Below are positions 23,953-31,449 of a stretch of DNA of 64,000 nt, piece by piece. The notes beneath the pieces were generated by a model. The model was not told where the DNA came from, ran no database searches, and worked only from the letters and a program-made list of their open reading frames with translations. A program made the position numbers and the translations under genes. Source of the DNA: a virus; the IMG/VR virus record IMGVR_UViG_3300021599_002910, positions 1 to 64,000 of that record; one strand, given 5' to 3'. Within the stretch, counting starts at the first letter, position 1, and the number at the start of each line of letters is the position of its first letter.

Positions 23953-24084
23953 TTAATCTTTTGTTTGTTTGATGAAAAATGCAACAAGGGCTCCCACGAA
24001 AAGGTAAGCCATAAAGTTCGGGATATGATTCCAACCCCAAACAAACAGAAACCCAAGAATAAGAAAATAAATAATTCTTAACAT
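23953..24084 (-). CDS. Two-helix membrane micro-protein (43 aa)
   Basis: ATG at 24084, TAA at 23953-23955. Two hydrophobic segments (RIIYFLILGFLFVWGW and FMAYLFVGALVAFFI) form a hairpin-like membrane protein. It overlaps the upstream metallopeptidase gene by 7 bases and abuts the downstream micro-gene. Such small proteins in phages often act on the host envelope; here this is inferred. Confidence 0.55.
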   Translation of the reverse strand: MLRIIYFLILGFLFVWGWNHIPNFMAYLFVGALVAFFIKQTKD

Positions 24085-24476
24085 AAGTTATTTTTTATAT
24101 CGGTCCAACATTTCGAAAACAATTTTTCATTCCCCCTCGCCTCAACTTCTTGTGGGTGTCTTCTATATCCAACTTCCCTTAATACCTTCGAATATCCACG
24201 AAGGTCCTGAAGAAAATGGGTATACTCATGAATGACAACCTTCACCACATCTCTCACCGACTGACACATATTTCTGTGGACGATGATGGTATTCTTTTTG
24301 GGGTCATACATCCCATAACAATTTTCCCCATGGGTCTGAGTCAGAACCCTAAACTTAAGTTTGGTCCTCTTCCTTTTTTTTCCCATGTTCTTCTCACACC
24401 ACATAATGGTCTCACCAACCACGTCCCTAATATATGGGGTGGTCATCGTGATGGTCGGGGTTTTAAGATATAACAT
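24078..24476 (-). CDS. HExxH metallopeptidase-like protein (SprT-like region)
   Basis: 132 residues from ATG 24476. VRDVVKVVIHEYTHFLQDLR carries the zincin HEYTH, and VLTQTHGENCYGMYDPKKNT precedes it like the beta-hairpin of small phage zincins. The C-terminal HPQEVEARGNE may give the third ligand. A host-type promoter sits immediately upstream (24481-24512). It carries no tag, unlike the HExxH proteins at 35915 and 50103-51173. Confidence 0.7.
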   Translation of the reverse strand: MLYLKTPTITMTTPYIRDVVGETIMWCEKNMGKKRKRTKLKFRVLTQTHGENCYGMYDPKKNTIIVHRNMCQSVRDVVKVVIHEYTHFLQDLRGYSKVLREVGYRRHPQEVEARGNEKLFSKCWTDIKNNLC

Positions 24477-24480
24477 AAGG

Positions 24481-24512
24481 CAAAGATACGACAATTATTT
24501 CATTCCACCAAA
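24481..24512 (-). promoter_or_regulatory. Host-type promoter for the 24476-23869 operon
   Basis: On the minus strand TTTG (plus CAAA 24509-24512), 20-base spacer, TATCTTTG (plus CAAAGATA 24481-24488), 4 bases before the ATG. This is a full match to the Bacteroidota consensus and implies an essentially leaderless message. Confidence 0.75.
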
Positions 24513-24651
24513 AGAAATCTTATCCATGGGGTATAAGCAAGCTACCTCTGATTCAGCTCCAAGGGTTATTCCCCAGCCCGTCCATACACTCCCGCTTCAG
24601 ACATAACAAAGGTCCGAAGTATTTATGATATAACCAAATTTATTTTTTTTA

Positions 24652-25146
24652 ATGCCTGTCGAACAACATAACTATGTAACCAAAGATGAAGTGGAAAGCT
24701 CCTATGAGTATAAGTTAATCAAAAGGATTCTTAAAAGGGAATACCCATGGATTATAGATATCAGGGTCCCAAGTGATGAGGAGATAAACCAATATAACCT
24801 CATCTTCCTCGACGTGTTCGTGGACCCCTTCATCCTACAAAAACAAACGGGGTGGCCAATGGTATCATACCTAAGATATTATTTGGATAAAAGACTTGGT
24901 CATCACCTCCCAAACACTTATGAAACCTCATACCTCGCCACAATGTTTAATGTGGATAGAGAACAGACACAAGATATACAAGCCGACGTGGAGAAGACAA
25001 TGAAATCTGTATCCACATCTAACGCAATCCCCGAAGACCTTAAGATACGTAAAGGTAGAAGCTTCGTGGTGGGGTCATGGATTATCCCCGAGATAAAAGA
25101 GATACCATCTGACGCAGTATTCACTGAACGAAATCGGACATTCTGA
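24652..25146 (+). CDS. Hypothetical protein (164 aa)
   Basis: An N-terminal segment SSYEYKLIKRILKREYPWII is followed by an alpha/beta region and a C-terminal VVGSWIIPEIKEIPSDAVFT. Codon use is G/C-richer than in the tagged genes, as in the 23591 gene. It is flanked by the candidate control region and the C-tract block. Not recognised. Confidence 0.65.
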   Translation: MPVEQHNYVTKDEVESSYEYKLIKRILKREYPWIIDIRVPSDEEINQYNLIFLDVFVDPFILQKQTGWPMVSYLRYYLDKRLGHHLPNTYETSYLATMFNVDREQTQDIQADVEKTMKSVSTSNAIPEDLKIRKGRSFVVGSWIIPEIKEIPSDAVFTERNRTF

Positions 25147-25161
25147 CAAAACCAAATTAAC

Positions 25162-25220
25162 TTTTCCACATCCTATCTGTTGATAAATGTATAGGGGGTG
25201 GGAATAACTATTTATCCACA
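25162..25220 (+). other. Two further DnaA-box-like sites
   Basis: TTTTCCACA (25162-25170) and TTATCCACA (25212-25220), same strand and form as those at 23488-23563, directly before the C-tract block. Together they mark both ends of the G/C-rich island 22.9-25.3 kb. Confidence 0.5.
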
Positions 25221-25223
25221 ACA

Positions 25224-25315
25224 CCCCCCTTCGGCATGGGGGCATACCCCCCTATGGGGGCCCCCCTCCCCCCGTATCCCCCCTTATGTAGGTCAAAATG
25301 TCAGTTTTGGGGGGG
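25224..25315. repeat. C/G-tract block
   Basis: Five C runs of six or more alternate with GGGGG runs, including CCCCCCTATGGGGGCCCCCC. The block is self-complementary and can fold into hairpins, an i-motif or a G-quadruplex. It is a sharp compositional break before the first cargo cassette. The open frame across it (25198-25380) is low-complexity and I do not regard it as a gene. Confidence 0.7.
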
Positions 25316-25393
25316 ATAATACCTTGAATAACGCAAAAAAAATTTTTGGGAAAAATTGTCCTTTTTCGGTATATTTATAATAAAATTATTTAT

Positions 25394-25777
25394 ATGTCAA
25401 AAGTTATAAAACTTACAGAACAAGATTTGGTTCGTTTGGCGAAAAGAGTAATTCAAGAACAATCAGAGACTTTAGAATCTTTTTTACAAATGGTAAAAAA
25501 AGATTTTTTAAAGAAAGGATTCAAACTTATTAAAAGCAATTATTCACTTTTATCAATGTACAAGAGACCTTACACGGTTGATTTTTATGATGAAGGAGGT
25601 CAAAAAAAATTGATTTTAAGTGACACGGGGACAAGTCCAGAATCTACAATAATTTATTTGAATAACTATAGTATGTTCGGACCTTTCGTTGTAGAATATT
25701 TTAAAGGTGGAAAAAAAATCAAAACAGAAAAATTGGATGGATATAAAATTGGGCAACTTCTCCAAAACTTTGGGTAA
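25394..25777 (+). CDS. Tagged cargo protein (form A)
   Basis: 127 residues from ATG 25394. The tag is MSKVIKLTEQDLVRLAKR followed by VIQEQ. TATTTAT elements lie 15 bases upstream (25372-25378) and directly abutting (25387-25393). The body, with FGPFVVEYFKGGKKIKTEKL, resembles the gene at 27211, so the two are paralogs of unknown function. First cassette of the 25.3-29.9 kb series. Confidence 0.75.
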   Translation: MSKVIKLTEQDLVRLAKRVIQEQSETLESFLQMVKKDFLKKGFKLIKSNYSLLSMYKRPYTVDFYDEGGQKKLILSDTGTSPESTIIYLNNYSMFGPFVVEYFKGGKKIKTEKLDGYKIGQLLQNFG

Positions 25778-25802
25778 TAAAGAAATTTAACTATAAACAT
25801 GA

Positions 25803-25830
25803 CCCTCTTCCGAAACGAAGGGGGTTTTTT
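25803..25830 (+). terminator. Cassette terminator 1
   Basis: CCCTCTTC/GAAGGGGG stem, CGAAAC loop, T run. Near-identical stems close the next six cassettes. Confidence 0.92.
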
Positions 25831-25841
25831 AATTTGAAATT

Positions 25842-25873
25842 TTTGGGAAAAAAAAGAACATTTCTTATTTTTG
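25842..25873 (+). promoter_or_regulatory. Host-type promoter TTTG-N20-TATTTTTG
   Basis: TTTG 25842-25845, 20-base spacer, TATTTTTG 25866-25873, 4 bases before the ATG at 25878. Full consensus match; contrasts with the TATTTAT promoters of the tagged cassettes on either side. Confidence 0.75.
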
Positions 25874-25877
25874 TGTT

Positions 25878-26129
25878 ATGGAAAATTTATGGATAAAATC
25901 ACATCAGTTTATTTTGGATTGTAATGTTGGGGACCATTATATGAATGGGAGTAATAAGGTCTCGGTTGTTAGAAGGTCACCGAAAAGAATATATTTTTCA
26001 AATGGGGAACTTATAACAATCAAAAAAAGTAAACATGGGTTTTATCATTTGTCGGGTAGGAATGTAAACCAAGTATTGAGAGATATTGAAGGTTATATTC
26101 TTTTTCTAAAACACGACCATTTGATTTAA
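25878..26129 (+). CDS. Untagged small protein (83 aa)
   Basis: The beta-rich core (DCNVGDHYMNGSNKVSVVRR, YFSNGELITIKKSKHGFYHL) suggests a small barrel. It has no tag and a host-type promoter, so it was probably an early gene placed within the cassette array. Unrecognised. Confidence 0.65.
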   Translation: MENLWIKSHQFILDCNVGDHYMNGSNKVSVVRRSPKRIYFSNGELITIKKSKHGFYHLSGRNVNQVLRDIEGYILFLKHDHLI

Positions 26130-26184
26130 TTTATCCTTCAACTGAGAAAAAAATTTTTGGGAGTATTTATTGGAAACATATTTT

Positions 26185-26481
26185 ATGAATAGAAGTTTCA
26201 GTAAAATAAGACATATTCAGGAATCAAATTTAATGTTGGAAAAAAGATTATTGAAGGAACAACCTGAAAGTAGATTTGGTATGCACAATCTTTCTGAACA
26301 ATCAACTCCTCAAACAATAAAATCAGACCCTAATGCGGTTAAATCAACTGAAGAACTAATAAAAAATATTAAATCAGGTTTTTGTATTCCCTCATATGAG
26401 TATGGTTCTAGAACAAGAATAGATTGTAAGGATAAAAGATATTATGAAATAAGATACTACAGACGATTCGGTCAAAGTTAA
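26185..26481 (+). CDS. Tagged cargo protein (form E)
   Basis: 98 residues from ATG 26185. The N-terminus MNRSFSKIRHIQESNLMLEK continues into RLLKEQPES, ending KE|Q; this form is shared only with 28143. TATTTAT is 14 bases upstream. The C-terminus (SRTRIDCKDKRYYEIRYYRR) is very basic. The body is unrecognised. Confidence 0.7.
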   Translation: MNRSFSKIRHIQESNLMLEKRLLKEQPESRFGMHNLSEQSTPQTIKSDPNAVKSTEELIKNIKSGFCIPSYEYGSRTRIDCKDKRYYEIRYYRRFGQS

Positions 26482-26493
26482 TCTGAAATAAGA

Positions 26494-26521
26494 CCCTCTT
26501 CAATTACGAAGGGGGTTTTTT
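26494..26521 (+). terminator. Cassette terminator 2
   Basis: CCCTCTTC/GAAGGGGG stem with AATTAC loop and T run. Confidence 0.92.
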
Positions 26522-26584
26522 CTTAAAAAAATTTTTTGGGAAAAAATTGTCCTTTTTGGGTCTATTTATAGTAAAATAAGTTAT

Positions 26585-27100
26585 ATGTCGAAAATTATAA
26601 AATTAACTGAATCCGACTTGTTGAATTTGGTTAAGAGAGTTATAAAAGAACAAGCACCTATGGCTCAAGTTCCTTTGTTAACTGTTCTTGCAACTCCAGC
26701 TTTGGTTAATGCTTCAAGCGACGGAACTGGTACAATTTATCTTTCACAAAGAGACAACAAAGGACAGAACATTCCAAACACAACTTACAAATACAGTGTA
26801 AAAGGGGTGTATGACCCAGGTTCATTTTTACCTAACGTGCCTTTTAATGTAATTTTGAGAAATGTTAGAAGAGACAGACAAGGAACATTACTGGGAGAAG
26901 CTCAACCATCAGGTAATGCTATGAAAAAAATCATGAAAGAATTAATTCCTACCGACGCTCTGACCTCCGATGGATGGATGAAATTTAGAGTACCTCAAGA
27001 CAAACTAAATGCGGGATTACAATCTTTGGCTGGTAATCAAGGAAAAAGTGCAACTATTGACGCGGGTAATGGTGTAAAAATTAAGCTCTCTTTAATTTAA
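26585..27100 (+). CDS. Tagged cargo protein (form A), beta-rich body
   Basis: 171 residues. The tag MSKIIKLTESDLLNLVKR is followed by VIKEQ, with TATTTAT 15 bases upstream. The body after a short hydrophobic linker (TVLATPALVNASSDGTG) is mostly beta (TIYLSQRDNKGQNIPNTTYK, VPFNVILRNVRRDRQGTLLG). Function unknown. Confidence 0.75.
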   Translation: MSKIIKLTESDLLNLVKRVIKEQAPMAQVPLLTVLATPALVNASSDGTGTIYLSQRDNKGQNIPNTTYKYSVKGVYDPGSFLPNVPFNVILRNVRRDRQGTLLGEAQPSGNAMKKIMKELIPTDALTSDGWMKFRVPQDKLNAGLQSLAGNQGKSATIDAGNGVKIKLSLI

Positions 27101-27121
27101 TTATATTTTTTTAAAACAAGA

Positions 27122-27149
27122 CCCTCTTCTGAAAAGAAGGGGGTTTTTT
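27122..27149 (+). terminator. Cassette terminator 3
   Basis: CCCTCTTCT/AGAAGGGGG stem with GAAA loop and T run. Confidence 0.92.
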
Positions 27150-27210
27150 ATTTTAAAATTTTTGGGAAAAAATTCTCCTTTTTTGGTATATTTATTGGAA
27201 AATAAATTCT

Positions 27211-27651
27211 ATGTCAAAGATTATAAGATTAACAGAAAACGATTTGATTCGTTTGGTTAATAAAGTTATTAAAGAACAAAATACAAAGACTGATGGTGAA
27301 AATGATATATATGGTGGTTTTTTAAATAAAATTAAAAATATACTTAGAGAAAAGGGATATAATAATGTAAAAAAACAGAAACTAAATATCTATACCGAGA
27401 ACCTTATTAGTATGGCAAAAGGAAACAACAAAGTTGAAAATTTTTCGGATGATGAAGGGGATTTTATACAATTGAGTAAAAATAATCACCCTAATTATGA
27501 ATTCAAAAAAATATATTTTAGTGGACTAAAAGACATTAATGGACCATACAAAGTTGAATATTATACAAGGGTTGGGGACGAGAAACCCAAATTAATTAAA
27601 ACTGAAAATATGAATAGGGGTCAAGTATTCAAATTGATACAAAGTTTGTAA
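27211..27651 (+). CDS. Tagged cargo protein (form A), paralog of 25394
   Basis: 146 residues. The tag MSKIIRLTENDLIRLVNK is followed by VIKEQ, with TATTTAT 15 bases upstream. The body has a N-terminal helix (LNKIKNILREKGYNNVKKQK) and ends INGPYKVEYYTRVGDEKPKL, paralleling the GPFVVEYFKGG segment of 25394. Function unknown. Confidence 0.75.
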   Translation: MSKIIRLTENDLIRLVNKVIKEQNTKTDGENDIYGGFLNKIKNILREKGYNNVKKQKLNIYTENLISMAKGNNKVENFSDDEGDFIQLSKNNHPNYEFKKIYFSGLKDINGPYKVEYYTRVGDEKPKLIKTENMNRGQVFKLIQSL

Positions 27652-27682
27652 GATACTAATAATCTTAATTTATAGAACAAAA

Positions 27683-27710
27683 CCCTCTTCAATTACGAAG
27701 GGGGTTTTTT
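27683..27710 (+). terminator. Cassette terminator 4
   Basis: CCCTCTTC/GAAGGGGG stem, AATTAC loop, T run. Confidence 0.92.
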
Positions 27711-27741
27711 CATTTTAAAATTTTTGGGATATTTATTTCAT

Positions 27742-28041
27742 ATGAAAAAGATAGTAAAACTCACAGAATCTGACTTAACAAGATTGGTTAATAAGATAGT
27801 AAAGGAACAAAGAAGAGAGGATGACCCTACTGAAGATTATTTTAAAGTAATTGATATGGTTGCAAATCACGCAATGGATGAGGAGGAGGATTTGGATGAG
27901 GTTGAAAGATGTATTAATGAAATTTATAAAATAATGCATGAGGCTTATCAAGACGACGATTTGACTGATGAACAAGCCGATGAGATTATTGATTATGCAA
28001 AGGAGGTTGTTAAAGAATTGGAATCAATGTTTGATGAATAA
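27742..28041 (+). CDS. Tagged acidic helical protein (form A)
   Basis: 99 residues from ATG 27742; TATTTAT is 5 bases upstream. The tag MKKIVKLTESDLTRLVNK is followed by IVKEQ. The body is highly acidic and helical (DEEEDLDEVERCINEIYKIM, DDDLTDEQADEIIDYAKEVV), like a small three-helix bundle. It could neutralise DNA- or RNA-binding host proteins; this is speculative. Confidence 0.75.
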   Translation: MKKIVKLTESDLTRLVNKIVKEQRREDDPTEDYFKVIDMVANHAMDEEEDLDEVERCINEIYKIMHEAYQDDDLTDEQADEIIDYAKEVVKELESMFDE

Positions 28042-28066
28042 CATCATTGTGAATTATAGAACAAGA

Positions 28067-28094
28067 CCCTCTTCAATTTCGAAGGGGGTTTTTT
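28067..28094 (+). terminator. Cassette terminator 5
   Basis: CCCTCTTC/GAAGGGGG stem, AATTTC loop, T run. Confidence 0.92.
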
Positions 28095-28142
28095 CATTTA
28101 AAAATTTTTGGGAAAATTTTGTATTTATTATAAAATCAAATT

Positions 28143-28649
28143 ATGAATAGAAGTTATAGTAAAATCAGACACATACAAGAAGCCAACATCAGATTGGAAA
28201 AGAGATTATTGAAAGAAGATGAATCTCAAGTTCTTGACGTGATTAATAATGAACTATCAACAGTTGGGGAAGAACCCGTATCGACTGAAGATATTGAATT
28301 TGCGTTGAACGATTGTCCACTTGAAACTCCTCCAACTGCGGATGAGAAACAAAAGACAATGCTTCAGAAAATCAAAGAACAAATCGATGGTCTGACTTCA
28401 GCCAAAGATGTTAAGGAGTTAATCAAAAAGGTTAAATCAATTTTCAAAAGAAAAACTCAAAGTGAACAAGTGGGAGAGATTGTAACAATTGGTGCAATGG
28501 CAATCCCTGTTGTTTTCATTCAGGTGTTTGCAGGTATTATCATTTTAATGTTGGTTGTTAAACTAATCAAATTGATTGGTGGCAACACAAGAACGAGTAA
28601 GGAATGTAGACAAGCATCAAGAAGAATGAGAAAATATGGTCCGCTCTAA
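28143..28649 (+). CDS. Tagged protein with membrane segment (form E)
   Basis: 168 residues. MNRSYSKIRHIQEANIRLEK is followed by RLLKEDES; TATTTAT is 14 bases upstream. An acidic helical middle leads to a long hydrophobic stretch (IVTIGAMAIPVVFIQVFAGI onward) and a basic C-terminus (CRQASRRMRKYGPL). A membrane-inserting cargo protein is plausible. Confidence 0.75.
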   Translation: MNRSYSKIRHIQEANIRLEKRLLKEDESQVLDVINNELSTVGEEPVSTEDIEFALNDCPLETPPTADEKQKTMLQKIKEQIDGLTSAKDVKELIKKVKSIFKRKTQSEQVGEIVTIGAMAIPVVFIQVFAGIIILMLVVKLIKLIGGNTRTSKECRQASRRMRKYGPL

Positions 28650-28672
28650 TAAAACATTTCAAAATAACAAGA

Positions 28673-28700
28673 CCCTCTTCAATTACGAAGGGGGTTTTTT
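28673..28700 (+). terminator. Cassette terminator 6
   Basis: CCCTCTTC/GAAGGGGG stem, AATTAC loop, T run. Confidence 0.92.
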
Positions 28701-28733
28701 ATTTCCGAATATATTTATAATAAAATTAAAATT

Positions 28734-29207
28734 ATGAAACACATTTTAAACAATATTTCTGAAGAAGAAAAAAACGCCATCCGTGAACAACATAAAGGTG
28801 GAATGAGAGTTTACAACGAGAAGTTCAAACAATTGGTTGAAACTAAACAAGGTGATGTAAAACCATATTTGACCGAATCAGCTGAAGCACAATCAATGAT
28901 TGATGCGGCAATACAAAAATTTGAAAGTGGTGCAAAACCTGACCCTAAAATACAGGAAAAAATCAAAAAATGTATCACATCAAAACAACTCACAAGTTTA
29001 ATGTTTTTAACTACAAGTGCTGGAGCTTATGCTCTTGGAATCGTTGCTATGTTAATTGCAAACCCTGTTGGATTGGTTGCTGGAGGTGTGTTGGCATTAT
29101 CTTCACTAATTGTAATCTTTTTAACAGGATTACCTGAAGACCAAGGTGGTTTAGGTTCTGACCCAGCGAAAGATGTAAAAGCATTGTTAAGTTGTATTGG
29201 GATTTAA
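28734..29207 (+). CDS. Tagged protein with hydrophobic hairpin
   Basis: 157 residues. The N-terminus MKHILNNISEEEKNAIREQH ends RE|Q and is another tag variant; TATTTAT is 15 bases upstream. The C-terminal half contains two membrane segments (LMFLTTSAGAYALGIVAMLI and PVGLVAGGVLALSSLIVIFL), a helical hairpin that could form a pore. Confidence 0.7.
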   Translation: MKHILNNISEEEKNAIREQHKGGMRVYNEKFKQLVETKQGDVKPYLTESAEAQSMIDAAIQKFESGAKPDPKIQEKIKKCITSKQLTSLMFLTTSAGAYALGIVAMLIANPVGLVAGGVLALSSLIVIFLTGLPEDQGGLGSDPAKDVKALLSCIGI

Positions 29208-29232
29208 AAAAAAAATAATTTCTATAACAAGA

Positions 29233-29260
29233 CCCTCTTCATTCACGAAGGGGGTTTTTT
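29233..29260 (+). terminator. Cassette terminator 7
   Basis: CCCTCTTC/GAAGGGGG stem, ATTCAC loop, T run. Confidence 0.92.
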
Positions 29261-29284
29261 ATTTCCCAAAGTATTTATTGTAAT

Positions 29285-29935
29285 ATGAAATACATTATCA
29301 CAGAATCTCAATTGAAGACCATCATGATGGAACAAGGTTATTCAACAGATTACGAAAGACGTGAATTAAAGAAGGTTGATAATCAAGTCGCAGCTCAGAA
29401 TAAATTGGGTAAGTTGGGTCCAAATTTGGATGCTGATGATTATGCTGATATTGTTTCAGGTTTGGTTGATGCTGTACCAGGAATTGGTAATCTAATATCA
29501 ATTGGTATTGATGTTACACATGCTCTCACATATGTTGTTAGGTATTTCTTTGCAAAGACAACTGAAGAAAAAATTGAAATGTCTTTATTGGCGGTTGTTA
29601 CATTTGCTTCGTCACTAATTCCTGTTGGAGGTAATGCCTCAAACATTGCTGCGAGAGTGGAAGTAAAATCTTTATTAAAAAAGACACCGTTTGAACTTCG
29701 TGTGATTATGAAAAACATGGGTATAATAAAATCTGCAGGTTTCAACTTAGCAAAAGAACCTTGGAAATATTCCTTCATGATTGCTCTTGTAAAAATATTC
29801 AAATCAAAAGCCGCAGATGCTCTCGCTATTGTCTCAAGCAAACTCGCAGCTTTATCAAATAAATCAAAAGAGTTGAAACCTTATATTGATGACTTCAATA
29901 CACAAATCAAAGATGTTCAAACAATGTTGGCATAG
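29285..29935 (+). CDS. Tagged protein with membrane-type helices (form B), paralog of 34224
   Basis: 216 residues. The tag MKYIITESQLKTIMMEQ ends ME|Q; TATTTAT is 6 bases upstream. The core, VDAVPGIGNLISIGIDVTHA and SLLAVVTFASSLIPVGGNAS, matches the layout of 34224 (PVIGPFISSMVGLGDAARHF, TLFSLIPLSGKLL). These Gly/Pro-rich hydrophobic modules recall the pre-toxin regions of polymorphic toxins; a membrane-active role is inferred. Confidence 0.75.
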   Translation: MKYIITESQLKTIMMEQGYSTDYERRELKKVDNQVAAQNKLGKLGPNLDADDYADIVSGLVDAVPGIGNLISIGIDVTHALTYVVRYFFAKTTEEKIEMSLLAVVTFASSLIPVGGNASNIAARVEVKSLLKKTPFELRVIMKNMGIIKSAGFNLAKEPWKYSFMIALVKIFKSKAADALAIVSSKLAALSNKSKELKPYIDDFNTQIKDVQTMLA

Positions 29936-29957
29936 TAAAAACAATTATACTTATTAA

Positions 29958-29986
29958 ACCCCTACTTCATACAGAGGGGTTTTTTA
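29958..29986 (+). terminator. Rho-independent terminator
   Basis: ACCCCT/AGGGGT stem and T run after the last cassette of the first array. Confidence 0.8.
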
Positions 29987-30195
29987 TTTGTGGGAATTGG
30001 AATTATATTTCCAATTCCTTTATAATATGTAAAATGGAAACCTTCTATTTTGTAAAATTGGAAATATGTTTCTAAAACAAGTATTCCACTACGTTCCATA
30101 GACAAGACCCCTCTTTTTTTATTTACCCCTTTATAGTCAAAAAAAAATTTTTGGAAATTTTTTGTAAAAGGTCTATGTTTGCAAAAAAATAGTAT
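29987..30195. promoter_or_regulatory. Control region with palindrome and host-type promoter
   Basis: A 10-bp inverted repeat GGAATTGGAA/TTCCAATTCC (29993-30002, 30009-30018) is followed by a half-site TTGGAAAT, then by TTTG (30150-30153), a 20-base spacer and TATGTTTG (30174-30181). This is a full host-type promoter 14 bases before the ATG at 30196. It drives the micro-gene chain 30196-31624, and the palindrome may be its operator. Confidence 0.7.
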
Positions 30196-30294
30196 ATGGA
30201 TTATTCATTGATAATTTTCTTTGGGGTTGCTATTCTCATATTTGGGGGGACAATACTTCATGAGTATTTGTTTGATAAAAAAGATGATAAATGA
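30196..30294 (+). CDS. Membrane micro-protein (32 aa)
   Basis: MDYSLIIFFGVAILIFGGTI forms one membrane helix with an acidic/basic tail. The stop overlaps the next ATG (ATGA at 30291). First gene of the micro-gene chain. It is similar in layout to 30490-30588. Confidence 0.55.
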   Translation: MDYSLIIFFGVAILIFGGTILHEYLFDKKDDK

Positions 30295-30488
30295 AATTTC
30301 CAAGAAATATCTTTCCTTATCTTTATGAGCTTCAGAGATTGGAGGAGTTAGGTCTCAAACAAGAAAGTTATGATTTCAGAAAAGACTTCAATGAACTTCT
30401 TTGGAAGGAATATAAAAAAAGGTTGGACCTCATTGAATGTAGGGCACTGAATTTAGGGGGAGATAAAAAAATTCATAAAATAGAATGA
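30291..30488 (+). CDS. Micro-protein with GGxxKIH C-terminus
   Basis: 65 residues, helical and charged (YLYELQRLEELGLKQESYDF). It ends in LNLGGDKKIHKIE, the first of several C-termini in this chain with a (L/M)GGxxxIH motif. Untagged. Its stop lies 1 base before the next start. Confidence 0.65.
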   Translation: MKFPRNIFPYLYELQRLEELGLKQESYDFRKDFNELLWKEYKKRLDLIECRALNLGGDKKIHKIE

Positions 30489-30489
30489 T

Positions 30490-30588
30490 ATGGATAGTGA
30501 AATATTTTATATGTTGATTGGGATTGCATGTCTTGTGGTTGTTGGGGGAATTGTTTATATTATATGGAAAATGAAAATTGAAAAGTAA
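30490..30588 (+). CDS. Membrane micro-protein (32 aa)
   Basis: MDSEIFYMLIGIACLVVVGG continues into a membrane helix and a KMKIEK tail. The ATG of the next gene (30588) overlaps its stop. Same layout as 30196-30294. Confidence 0.55.
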   Translation: MDSEIFYMLIGIACLVVVGGIVYIIWKMKIEK

Positions 30589-30779
30589 TGAGAGATGCGA
30601 AGACAAGATACGAGGAGTATTCGAAGGTCGAGGTTCTTGAGGCAAGGTATAATAAATCCATCAACGGAAAATATTATACCACTTTGAAAAACATGAGACG
30701 AGACATTGAAAGGGGTAAAATGGGAGGGAATAAACATATTCATAGGGTAAATGCAATTAACAATTCACAACAAGGGTAG
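30588..30779 (+). CDS. Basic micro-protein with GGxxxIH segment
   Basis: 63 residues (MRDAKTRYEEYSKVEVLEAR). Near the C-terminus is MGGNKHIHRVN, followed by 8 more residues that overlap the next gene's start. Its ATG overlaps the upstream stop (TAATG at 30586-30590). Confidence 0.6.
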   Translation: MRDAKTRYEEYSKVEVLEARYNKSINGKYYTTLKNMRRDIERGKMGGNKHIHRVNAINNSQQG

Positions 30780-30966
30780 ATTCCCCCATGCTTATGCTCT
30801 TAAAATTATTGGTGGAAGATATTCCGCCAAGGGTGAGGAGTATTATGAGGACCACGAGGAGGAACTTCAATTTGAATATACACAAATAATGGAATCAATT
30901 TCAAATAGGCTCGAACTTGGGTCAAATAATCAGATACATTCGAGATATGAAAGAAAAGATTTATAA
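30751..30966 (+). CDS. Micro-protein with LGSNNQIH segment
   Basis: 71 residues. The start ATG lies within the tail of the upstream gene. The body (YALKIIGGRYSAKGEEYYED) is charged; the C-terminus LELGSNNQIHSRYERKDL has a variant of the GGxxxIH motif and overlaps the next start (30947). Confidence 0.6.
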   Translation: MQLTIHNKGRFPHAYALKIIGGRYSAKGEEYYEDHEEELQFEYTQIMESISNRLELGSNNQIHSRYERKDL

Positions 30967-31255
30967 ATTTTTGGATGATTATGTTGGGGGAGGGACTACT
31001 TGTGAGATTATGTATAGTCCACTTAGGACGTGGACCGACACCTATGAGATAAAGTCGGATAGTGGTGTTTTGATATTATGGTTTCAAGTCAAAAGTGACC
31101 AAGTTAAAGTTTATAGGTCTGATTCTTTATGTAAAAAAATCGAAGGATATTTTCCTGTTGAAAACACGGAGTCATGGAAATATGTTAGAGATTGGTTTGG
31201 AGAAAGGAATAATATAAAGGTTTTATCTGACTTATTAAAATTAATTATAAAATGA
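30947..31255 (+). CDS. Small WF-family-like protein
   Basis: 102 residues from ATG 30947. SDSGVLILWFQVKSDQVKVY is beta-rich; WKYVRDWFGERNNIKVLSDL matches the WF-family C-terminus of the tagged genes at 1560, 43175 and 43549. It has no clear tag at the N-terminus (MKEKIYKFLDDYVGGG). It is in the host-promoter chain, which is unexpected for this family. Confidence 0.6.
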   Translation: MKEKIYKFLDDYVGGGTTCEIMYSPLRTWTDTYEIKSDSGVLILWFQVKSDQVKVYRSDSLCKKIEGYFPVENTESWKYVRDWFGERNNIKVLSDLLKLIIK

Positions 31256-31449
31256 CAATAGAGGAATTATTGACGAGGAAAATATCCAACGAAATTGATA
31301 TTGAGCTTATGAAAAGAGTAATGAAATCTACTAAGGTCTCAAAACAAGGTGTTCAAGGAATAATTGATAAATTGGTGAAGGAACAAAATTTAAAACTTGA
31401 AAGAGAGTTATTGGGAGGAAAAAATAAAATACATGGAACCGAAGATTAA
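31252..31449 (+). CDS. Micro-protein with LLGGKNKIH C-terminus
   Basis: 65 residues. MTIEELLTRKISNEIDIELM is helical; it ends ELLGGKNKIHGTED. It overlaps both neighbours (4 and 17 bases). Confidence 0.65.
   Translation: MTIEELLTRKISNEIDIELMKRVMKSTKVSKQGVQGIIDKLVKEQNLKLERELLGGKNKIHGTED

Noticed and set aside
25198-25380. Open frame of 60 codons across the C/G-tract block
   Set aside because: The sequence is low-complexity and driven by the C tracts. The next real gene (25394) has its tag and promoter inside and just beyond it.
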